A stretch of DNA of 64,000 bases from Plumapathes pennacea (Eukaryota; Cnidaria; Anthozoa; Antipatharia; Myriopathidae). A model generated the notes under the pieces. The model made no database searches and had not been told where the DNA came from. It saw only the letters and a list, made by a program, of their open reading frames with translations. The stretch's first letter is position 1. Each line of letters begins with the position of its first letter. This document shows, in pieces, positions 47,001-59,000 of the stretch. The stretch is from assembly GCA_964036295.1 (NCBI GenBank), contig OZ038469.1:6712067-6776066 (forward strand), written 5' to 3'. Made by a program: the position numbers and the translations under genes.

Positions 47001-50000
47001 TGATTTACAACAGCACCTGACGCTATATTTCAAAAACAAGTAAGGATGTTTGACGAGGGGTTCCAAACAATGAAAGCACGAAGCCGCTTACGCCGAATCC
47101 CCATCAAAGACAAAGCACGACTTTTTGAAATATCTTCTCGAAAGAATGTAACCTCCCCTTCCCCCTAAAGTCCACTTGAACAAATGCGTTGCACTGGTTG
47201 GCTAATAAAATCATGAATTACTAGAAATACGATAATCGCAGATACCCCCTCACTCTGCCATTGATGGGACTTTTAGTTTGGTAACTCCCAACAAGAGTAG
47301 CCTTTGTTTTACCGAAATGTTGACTCAATCTTTTCTTCGAAGTCAAGTGCTACACGCAAAGGAAGGTGAAAAAGAATGGTGTGTTATACTTTTGCGTTGA
47401 AAAAAGAATCGATTGCGTCACGAAGTACCTATTTCCCACGGTCGGCACGTCAAATTAATTCATACAGTCTGCCAAGCACGTTCTCAAAATTTAATACTCA
47501 AAGTTTGAAGTTGGTCGGCCGTCGTAGTACGGGAAAAAAGGAACACTGATTTTCCAATTTTGAATTCATAGGCAGTACAATTAAATAGGCTTCCTGTGCG
47601 ATTTGTTTTTACTCTGGACTGCATGCACCAGATTCAGACATGCGTATTTAATAGGCTCGAATTGTTTTGTATGTGAACCCACTCATAACAGCAAGATTTC
47701 TCCCAGAATCAAAGCAAAACTTGAACAGTTTACTTCAAATTATACACGGGCTTCAGACCCAGTAATACTTCTAAGGGCTTGTGAACGATTCTCGCTGCAA
47801 TCACCGCGTGTCAGATTACAGAAAAAGACATCTGACTAAATCATTCAAGACTCCAAGTTCCGATTGCTCTGAGCGAATACGGTAGCCGAAACTGGCGACT
47901 GAAGCGTAGTAAAACAATACTTCGAGGGAAAATGATCAGCATACAGATTTTAATACATTCTTGAAGTGATCAAGTTACAAGCTATACGGGATACAATATA
48001 TTTGTCACGGTGATTGTTCGGTTTCCACTGACTAACCTTTGTTGCTTGTCCTTTCTAAATAAGTATCTGAGTTTAACACAAAACGGCGTCTGAAGTTCCC
48101 GATTTGCTTTCAAGCGCTGTTCCCCTTGCGGAGTTGTCTGTGTTACCCGCTTCTGTTCATGTCGCTTTTGGTCGGCATTCATGCGCTGTTGTCTTTGCGG
48201 ATTCTTCTCTTGGGCCCGCTTTTTCTCCTGAAGGTCCCGATTCGCTTTCAAGCGCTGTTCTTTTTGCGGAGTTGTCTGTGTTGCCCGCTTCTGTTCATGT
48301 CGCTTTTGGTCGGCATTCATGCGCTGTTGTCTTTGCGGAGTCTTCTCTTCGGTCCGCTTTTGCTCTTGAAGTGCCTGTTCGCTTCTCTTTTGAAGACGAG
48401 CTTCACGAAACCGTTCTGTTTCAAGTTTTCTAGCTTTCAAATTTATTTTCGTGAACGCAGTTACGTACAATTGTTGCTTCGTTCAAATCTTTCTTAAAAA
48501 CATGGCGGTGGCTAGTCGATAATGATTACGTCATTGCCTTATTTGGACATTGCCTTAGGCACCTGGCCTAAAAAGGTCGCATCGCACACACAAACAAACA
48601 TACGAACATTAGATTTCGAGATGGCGACGCGCTTGGAGTCTTCAAATGAGCCGACTATGCTGCATTAGCGTCGTAAATATTTCCCTCACTTCGTTCGGGG
48701 ATTAATGAGTTTGAAACTAAACAAGTGGAAACTTTTCTTTTTTTTTTCAATTATTTTCATTCTAACCTACCCTCTTTCTCGTATTCTTTTCTTGACGACG
48801 AAACAGGCTGCAAAACAGATAACAAAGAACAGAAAACAGCCCACAGTAATCCCCACGATGGTAGCTGTCCCTGCAGCAAAAATAATAATAGTAGTATTTT
48901 TGAAATTTTCTGCTTGAAGTTTGAAGTAAGAGTGCGATGCTTGTAGATTGTACAGAGTCAGCTCCCAGTTTGAATATCATCACACATGCTATATCACACA
49001 TCTCACACGCATACTTAGCGCTTTATCATTGTTCACAGTATGCCTCGTAATCTAGACTAAATCACAGTCTTAATCTTAGTCTTTTTTCCGATGACTAGTG
49101 TTGAAAGTGATTGCTTTCGGTTTTGTGTTGTCATACTACGCTATTTGATTGGTCCAATGATAGTAAAAATATGCCGGAGGAAGTAGAAGTAGCCAAGTTG
49201 GAGGAACAAAAGTTAATACTGATTGCAATTTGCTTACAAGAAATTAAGTGGAGATAGAGTTTCCTCGCACTATTTATTGTGGGTTGTTGCTCAAAATAAA
49301 AACAATCGCCTACTACTTTGGTTTGTGGCTGGCTGAAAGTGTCTTCTTACGTTCTTTGAGATTGGCGCCGTCATTACGTTGTTTCTTTTGTTGCAAAAAG
49401 CCGAAGAGGCTCGATCTGTACTGCCAAGACCTAAGGGCCGATATTTTCCCCGTACAGACCTCACACTCGGTTAATAAGATCTATATATACAATTTAAAAA
49501 ATGAAAAGCTTACGTGAATTGCGTGACAAACAAATGGATGTCACACACAGCTGTCACACCGCATAGAATTTAAACCGGAGGCAACAAGGTTTTAACTTCA
49601 TGGCAATATTTAATGGATCTGTACATCATGAATGAAATCAGCAGCAAACAACCACAGCGCATACCTTCTCCCGCTTGCGGCGTTTTTGTCTAGACGAAAT
49701 GAATGGCATTTGCTTTTGTTTTTCATATACTTACGCTAAGGTGATGCCAAAATATCTGAAACTATAGTCAAAATATAGTTCAATATGACCTTCTCGGCGA
49801 ATTCTTCGCGCAGTGAGCACCCACTTTTAAGCATTCTCCGATCTCGAAAATTGCCGTGGGACTAAATTATCTTAGTGCATTAAATTCTAAACGCTCGAAG
49901 ATATCTAACCGAAAACTGTATGTTGTTTCTTTGGGGATTATTTCTGCGAATGTTCAGGCCAAAAAGATTTTTCATCCCAGCAAACGAGAAGCGAAAACAA

Positions 50001-53000
50001 CTAGTAGCCATGCAATATAGATACAAATTTAGTGACAACGTGTCAGTAACAGAAATAAAAAATGTCCTGGTGTTACGTTATATGACATAATGCTCTATTA
50101 TCTATATATTTTAAAATAGAAAACTTACCAAAATACCTGCTATGAGTGGGGTTCGATGGCAGATCTAAGAAAGAAGCAAGAAAAGTGGTTCAACAGGGTT
50201 ACGTTTTTGAGTTTCAACTCAAAAGAAAAGATTACAGAATATCGTATGACTCAAAACTAACTGTTTCATGCTTAAGAAATATATAACGCGTCACCGTGTA
50301 ATATAGCCTCATCTAACACGCGAGAAGTTGGCAGAACACGAGAGTAGCGTAAGGAAACCACGAGGCCGCCGAGTGGTTTCCGGCGCTACTCGAGTGTTCT
50401 CCCAACTTCCCAAGTGTTTAGATGAGGCTATATTACACGGGAACACGTTATATATTTCTTTTATAAAATAATTAGTCAAGTAAAATACATCTCATCTAAC
50501 ACTGTTATTTAACCAATCAGGGCGCGCGTAGTATCACAGTTATTTTATAAAAACAAATACTAAACTGTTTCTATTAAAAAATAATGATTGATGTCTATAG
50601 ATAAGCCATGTGATCGGATTGCGTTTATTCAATAATCTATGCCCGAGAAGTACAACCAGGAATAAATAGCCCATAGATTTTGCATGCCTCGCAGGTCGGC
50701 AATAACGGATAAGAGCGGACTTCGTTAATTTTAGCATAAAACGCGAAAAAATATATAAAGAATAAAATGGACTCGAAAGGAAATATCTATTTGTCTTAGT
50801 AATTATTTTAGACAATGGGGCGCAATAAGCACTACGATCTGATTGCGCGGGCAATCATTATATTTTTATCTTGGTTTCTCAAAAGTCAACTTATTCAATT
50901 TCTCAATCACATTGGATAAATATGACGCATGTGCTATGTGCATACCGTATTAATTTCACTTTCTTCTGATCAGCCTATAATTAAATTAGAAACTTTCGAG
51001 AATCAAGGTAAATGTTTTACCAGTGACTTGAGTTAAAATGCGACTCTCTCCAAATGTGTTCTTTGTGGTGATACCCACTTCATAGCGCATTCCACATTGC
51101 AAAGTAAACTTATACATAGTAGCTGTGGCATCGACTATATAACGTCGCGTCCAGTTTTCTTGAACCCCTCTGTCCTGCAGTTTTCTGTAGTAAACAACGT
51201 AACCTGTGATAGGGCAGGTCGTGTTTGGTGATGTCCACATTACTAATATTGTGCATCCTTTAACATCCGTGTGCATGGATTGAACCCCATCAGGTAACTC
51301 TGAATAAATACGAGGTACGGAAGAAAGGATGAGTAAATTTTAAAACATTATTTCCGATATGTTACTTTTGTGTGGAAATAACTCGAGCATAATGTGGAGA
51401 ATAAGGGGAATGATTGAGAAATATTCATTTTCGTCTTTTCTGCAATGCAAAGCAATTAATCATAAAAATATCGAAAAACCTGAAAACGTTATGTTTGAGT
51501 CACATGACGCTTTAGTCACATGAGGCGTCAGTTTCTAACACGAGCCAGAAATTCGCCATTTTGTTTCTGAAAATTGCTGGAGAATAGAAAGTGACATATC
51601 TCTATAAGGAAGGTGTTAGCTTATTTTTCACTTTAAAATGAGCATTTGACACTAGATTTTTGAATTAGCGAAGGTAGTTTTGGGCCTTGCATTTTACGTT
51701 TAAATGCTCATGTTTGTTTAATATCCAATTGGCAAAATTAAGGTTTTTCCCCTGTTATTCAAAGTTACTGAATTACATGTAAATAATATAAATACAACCT
51801 GTCGGCTCCATCCTTATAAGCTTTGGAGCTAACGATGCCCTTTCCTTGCATTCGTTTGTAGCAGAAACACGGACCGTGTAGTTTTCTCCCACCTTAAGGC
51901 CTGACAGGATGCATTCTTGAGAAGACACTGGTGCTGAGCACTTCTTAATCCCCACGCCCAAGGCGTTTTTGATAGCGACATCCACCTGCGTGACTTTTGG
52001 ACCTGACTGCTTCAGGGCAGGCTCCCAAGCAATTTTGATATTTTGGCAATCATGCTTTGTTTCCTTGATTGCCAGTCCGAAAGCATCTTTCTTTTCTATA
52101 TGGGAAATCAAGAAATATATACAGTTGCATATACTGATCTTCAAACGTACACCCAAAATCATACCCCGACGACCGTATATAATAAATATCTGGAAGAAAT
52201 TAATCGAGGGAGCAGGTTGGCTAACAGCAATCAGCAAAAACGTAACCAAATTCGCATGGAAGCAGTAAAGACACAAAATAGACTAGGTAAAATGTGAGTA
52301 TGTTTGCTTGTTTGCACAAACCACGAACATGGTTGTTGATATTAATCCCCGGATTGATCCACCAAACTATTTGGTTGATTTTGATGTTACTAAAGACAAC
52401 CTCATGTAGATATATTTTGAATTCTTACTTTTCATTCGGCAACACTTAAACTTCTCAATGCATTTGAGCTCTTCACAGTCACTTTTGTAAATCCCCACCA
52501 AGAAGAACTCTTCTTTACAGAAACTCCCGCCTTGATTATTAAATGACTTTGAAACATCCTGATGGTAGCATTTCCCCCAGCTATCAGGATGATTTACGGG
52601 CTTGCAGCACCTCCCTCTTTCAATGTTATGAAGCCATCGATCGTTACTTTTGTAGAAACCTTGAAGAAAATGTCCAGAGGGGCACGTGGCCCAAATGTTG
52701 TCTCTGTAAAGCAATTACACGGCGGTTCGTATCGTTAGATTGCATAGATTAATTGCATTTGACATTTGTTTTGACACTGGTCGATGCTGAATGTTTTAGA
52801 CATTGGATTAAGTTTTGGGTGCACAAGCGCAAATATAGACAAGAGAAAAGTAGCGCACCTGAACAAAACACGTGTATTTGAGTTCACTAGTTTTTAACTT
52901 GTGGATGCAATGACAAATTTTTAGTTTTATGACAGCTTTCTCTGAAGCATGCTTTTAAGTAGAAGTACAAATAACTGAATATTAACGAGGTAAGTAAGAT

Positions 53001-56000
53001 ATCTACTGTGAAGAAGTTTTAATGACTAAATGATGTCTTCAGCTACACTAAAAATCAAAAGGCATGAGATAACAAATCAAACCATGTATTAAATGAGATC
53101 ATTAACCGAAACGTTATTGTGTGGTTTATGAAATGTTAAACAGAGAAAGATGATAATTTTACCCGTTAAGTATCAAAAACCAGTTTTCATCTTGACAATA
53201 CGAGTCTTGATTTGTGTACGGTTTTGGAGCACTACTGCAGCCACCGTATTCAATCAGACCCAGTCCTCTTGATACTACACGCTGGCTTCTCGACATGCCC
53301 TGTAGATATTGCTTTTGGGAGTTACATGTTGCCCACACGTATGAACGGTCTAAAATCGCCTTCCAGTTGGCGATGTCAAACTCAGGAAAAGGTGATTCTG
53401 TAATGGAAAATCAAAGACGGTATTTTCGACTTATCAGTCGCTGTTGTCTTATGTGATGTGCTAATAACCCTTTTCATGCAATGAGAATGTAGTCATTTTT
53501 GAAGACAAAATAGGATTATTTTCACACAAAAAAAGACGTCATTTCCAAAAAGAAAAATAGTGTCGTTCTGGGCCCGGTTGTTCGAAAGAAGGTTAAATGC
53601 TAACCTCGAGTAAAATCAGTCTAGCCCACGGTTAAATTTTAACCGCCGTTTAGTTCTTTTGTTCAAAGCACGGTTAGCTCTAACCTCGGGTTAAACACCG
53701 GGTCAAATCTAACTTATCGAGCGAGGTGGGTTAAATGACTAACCTCGGGTTAAATAAGACAAACCTCAAACAAAAAATGGAAAAAGTCTCTCTCGAAGCG
53801 GCTTGCGAAATAAACCAAATGCAGGAAAACATGCAGTAACAGGTCGACGAAGAGCAACGGCTAAGGCCCGTTTCAAACGTCGAACTTTTCATGTGCCGAA
53901 CTCAATGCAAATTAGCTCAAACAATGGATTTTGCTCATTTGCATTGAGTTCGGCACGGCAGTGGCGCGACGTTTGAAACGGGCCTAACCTCCTGCATGAG
54001 ACCGATCATGTCCGTAGTTCGGAGGCAACACAACCTTCGTAAACTTTCTTACACTTCAAAGAACTATGTGACTCTCCAACGTAGGTTCCCTTGTGGTACA
54101 ATTAACATGAGCGCAGAATTCTTTCAGTTCCGACACGCGTTTGTTTGACAGCCGCTGTCAATTTTGCAAGGGACTTGCAAACCGATTGATTTGATTGGTT
54201 CAATTAGTTGTCTCAGATTTTATATGGTTTTCTTTCATTGTTATATACTTTGAGTAGTTTCAGACACAAAGTTTGTTTTGTAAGACTCGAGCACCTCACA
54301 CGAATCAGTCCTTTGTTTTGCTGTTTTCTTCTTCTTCTATATACGGTCTGCGCGGCACATAAGTACACCGGTCTTTCTCAATCACAAAGTCGTGTAATAT
54401 ATTTCTACCGAGTATGCTCGGGGACCGTACTTCGTTTGCAACTACGCGGTTTTCACAGGTCACGTGACCGCAGCACCCTCCAAAATAACATATTGTACCT
54501 TTTTTACTCCACAACTAAAAAGAATACACCCGAATTCGTCAAGATACTAATTAGGATTAATTTGGCTTTTTTTGTTTGTTTGGAGATTTGATAAAACTTT
54601 GCATGCGGCCGTCATGTTGGAGGACCATGGTTGTCCTCCAACATGGCGGCCAATAACTCGAAAGTATGGGACAGGAACAGGAAGGTATGTTTCGTTTGAG
54701 TAAAATTGCGGTACCGGAAATTCAAGGCTTCTACAGTTTATGAATTGTGGGCATAATACTGAAGCTAAATAAAACGCTCAATGACGGTCATATTTCCTAA
54801 GTGCGTGTCGGGGATTCTGTTCGCTCGCTCCGACAAACTCACGTTGACTCACAGGAATACGAAGTATAACCCCGATGAACTTCGAAACTGATCTTTAATC
54901 ACCTCGCGTCTTTACACTCTCCTCGTAATCCGATCCCGCGTCTAACCTAAGTGTCCAAAGTTCAACCGATCGCGCGCACAAAGCACGTGATGTTTATAAC
55001 AAATACAAACAAATTAACCGTAACGTCATACGGCGATTTCCGGTCGCCACAGTGCGAACACAGGCTGATTTGCAGTTTGAAGGAGACAATCAGGTTGCGA
55101 AAGACGGCGGGTGATGCAATTATCAAAATATAATAAAACTCGGCAAAAGACGCTGACCCTGTATGAACATTGATAGCAGTCAAACAACAAGCCATTTGAA
55201 GAAATTGCTAAAGAAACTCCCCATTGTCCTGTCCGCTAAAATCTTTCAAAGTGGACTCCATAATGCATAAGTAGACTCCATAATGGGGTGTGCGATCGAG
55301 GAAATTTGGCCGTTTGCTAAAACGGAGCAAATTATGTAATTCTGTCCATGATCCGATATATGAAACTCTCATTATGTTCTTCATATCTTACCTAACTTGA
55401 ATAATATCAGTCTAACGTTGTCCGCGTCTCCACACGTAGGATAAAAGTGCAAGTCAACACCATCGTATGCTCTTCCATTTCTTGGATGGACACAACTTCC
55501 TGTCTTTCTATTTTGAAGCAGCCTGGTAGGTAACCTTTAAAATTGAGGTACAAATATATTATATCAGGTTCTCCGAGAAGGGCTCTACACATTAGGGATG
55601 TAACCTTAAATGCAACTCAAAGGCTGGTATTAATACTGATTCCCTGTCCTGCATAGAAGGTAGATTTAACGGATCATTATCGCTATCTGGGCATAGAGCC
55701 TTATATAAGAAACATACAAACATATAATAGAAATACCTTTATGTAAGAATGCCATCTTATATGAGAGCTAACCCTAAAACGCTGGGAGTAATAAATCTTA
55801 CAAGCGTCGATATTAAAACTGCAGATCTGCTGTTTTAAGATCGGCGTTTTTAAGATAGGCGATTTTAAGTTCAGGGTTTAGGGTTAGCGCTTATATAAGA
55901 TGGCTTTCTTACATAAAGGTATTTCTCTTATATATTTGTCTGTTTCTTATATAAGGCTCTACGCCCAGATAGCGATAATGATCCGATTTAACTACAGAAG

Positions 56001-59000
56001 TCGGGGTCGCAAGGAAAAATTACCTAGGTGAAAAATTAAACATGAGGGTGATGCAACCACCTTAGTTTACGGTCTACTTACCTAGCCGGCAGAATCTTCA
56101 CCTTTGTACCTAACTGAACAGACTTGCTAAAAGTTGCAAAACGCTTTGACCGCAGAACGGAGAAAAAGTCACATCCTAGTTACTAGGCCATTTCACTATC
56201 CCTGGGGAGGGATACGTAGAAACGTCAGCGAACCATGATTTCATTTATTTCTCCGCTGAAGTTAAAGCACGCAAGGCGAGAAAACGACTATTTTTCTGAA
56301 TTCGAAATTGTCATCGGTGACTGACGGAAAAAGTCAGAAGCCCATCGCTGTCTCGCAAATCAACTGGTCACGAATAATATAAAAACCGCAAAATGGCTGG
56401 AAATAACCGCCGTCGGAGTGGAAAGCCGGATGACATTAGAGGCCCGGGAAAAGTGGAAACGTCTCCATTTGGCGGCCGGGAAGGCTTTCTCCGGGCATCA
56501 GAAAGAGTGATCGAGGTCGAAAGTACGAAATACCACCGGCCAATATTTTTCCGGAACGCTCCCCGAGCAACTCGGTCAATAAGAAATTTATTAAACGACT
56601 TTGTGATTGAAGAAGACCCGAAGAAGCAGAGGGCAGAAACAAAAGACTAAATCGTGGGAGGAGCTCCATCCCTTACAAAAACTTGTGTTCTAAAAAACTC
56701 AATTTGGCTACTAACGTAACAATATTATACAAGTAAACCATTCAAAATCTGACATAACCAAATAAACCAATCAAATCAATCGCTGAACGAAGTCCCTCGC
56801 AAAGTTGACAGCGAACGTCAGACAAACGTTGTGTTGGTCATGTCGGAACTGAATAAATTCTGCCGTTCTAGCAAGTTAATTTGTCTTGAAAACTACCTGC
56901 GTTATATGTGGTGATGTTTAGCCAGATAAATGGGTTCTCGCAGCTTTCTCGAGTTCAGTGAGTAATGTGTATTACTTGCCTGAGTTGATTCTTTGACTTG
57001 TTTACTGAACTGCTCAAATATCATTAAAAACAAATACGCTGGCGGCGATGGGCAAAAACTAAATTTCAATGGCGAAAACTTGCGTCAAGGCAGTCGCGCT
57101 GTCAAACTGTTTGGCACAAAGGTGAGGCTAAAAAAGCTAATTTGCACTTTTTTTTCTTTTTTTTTTTATTACTCTTTCTGATACAGATAAAGGCCTGCCG
57201 AGTGGTCGCTGGTAGATCTCGGTTTAAGCACTTTTAATGTTTATATGGAAGAAAATCTAAGTTTCCCCGGCTGACGAGGCCTTAAGCTATGCCAAGGGCT
57301 CCGCTTGAATGAACTTTCACACGTGTTGAATTTCAAGCTAGACTAATGTTTTAGATTTTGCTGTCAATAGGGGATAAACAAAATTACGTGAGCTATCCAT
57401 TGAGAGGCACGAATACACTGGCCGCGTCAGTCTTGTTTACTGCGCAATAGATTCCCCTACACTCGATATCTATGGCAACCACCACCGGCGGCCTAGTGCT
57501 TCTTCTCCAAACTTCTCTCGTGTTCATTCAAATTCCCGCGTGCATCTATAACTCAATATGTTGACATTTATAAGTACCGTATTTCCTCGAAAAAGCGCCC
57601 TGGCGCTTATTTAAAATTTTGCTCCACAGGGGGGAACTTAATTGAGCGTGGGCGCTTATTCAACGAAATACGGTATGTCATATTTAGGGGGAAGGTGAAT
57701 ATATAACCTTAAATAGATATTTTTGACGTAATAACACTTAAAATGATACTGTTACAGCGGAAATAGCCAGTAGTCGTACCTGTTGAATTTGGCAATCTCT
57801 GGGTCACATCCGTCCTTCCTGAAAACCAGGCTATCATACCGGGCTTTCTCTTCTTTTGCCAAATTAACGAAAGAAAGAAAATACTGTCAGAGATGGTGGT
57901 TATCAAACCTGCAACATTTGGCCTAAAAACAACTATATTGGACCCAGCACTTTGTAACCGACGATTCACGTCTGAGATACTACCAACCGTCGTTTTGTTC
58001 TGGATGTTGAGACCTAAACCTAAATCCTGAGTAAAAACGAGTGGGGTTACTCGTCATTCATTGGGCAAAAGAAACAGTGTGCCATTACAGGTATATGTTA
58101 ATGTATTTTGCCTCATAGTGGATTGCAAAAGGATTACGTCGGTTAAAGACCACTACTACAGTATAGATTTGCGACAAAGTCAGAGTGTGCTGGACAAGCA
58201 GAGCAGGATAGCAATAATGGTAAAGATAATGCTTCGAGTCAAACGGACCATTACCTTCAGGACAAACCATCATGTTGCTGCACTTGTGAACTATGATGCC
58301 GTCGAAGCCATATCGGAATTGCATCTCCTCATCTGTGCAATTCCTTTCGCTCCCTTGACCTCTAAAAACTAAAGGGATTCCCTCAAGTTTGGTTTGGTTA
58401 CAGCTCTTCACTTTAGGCTCTACACAAAGATAGTTGACAGTTCTAATCGGAGAATCACCACAAGCATCTACAAAAAAAGGAAGACAGGAAAATGGTTGAA
58501 ACTTGAGTCATACGTTCCCAGGCTGTAACCTCGATTACGTTTGTGGATGCGTTGTGTTATGAGGGGTAGCCAGTGGAAAGTGCTCTATGGACGTATCCAA
58601 AACGTATGGATTATATTTGCTCCGATTGGTTTTTATGATTTCTACCGTGTGTAAAAGTGACAGAAGTGAATACGATTCGACCTGGATCGTTTCAGGCGAA
58701 AGTGCTAATCCCAGCAAACTCACCCCCATCCCCTCCCACCTTCTAAAACGATACATTTTAAATTATTTGTCGTCGCGCAACAGCTGCGTTGCGGTAAACT
58801 CGGTAAAAGAAATAGCACGGCATGCGTTGCCGCCATACCGTTAAGGCATCCATCGATGGCTGGTTTGTGTCAAGAAACCTTCCCGATCACATTATAGATT
58901 AGAAATATATTTTGTCTTCTACATGTGATGATAAAGATGTTGCTATGTCACCTGATAAATCAACCTACAACGTAAGAGCTCCCTGCAGAGTTCGGTTCTG

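Noticed and set aside
48104..48497. Plus-strand frames opposite the TPQxxQR repeats (and again at 61779-62193)
   Set aside because: They are the antisense of the repeated coding remnant and stay open only because the repeat is periodic.
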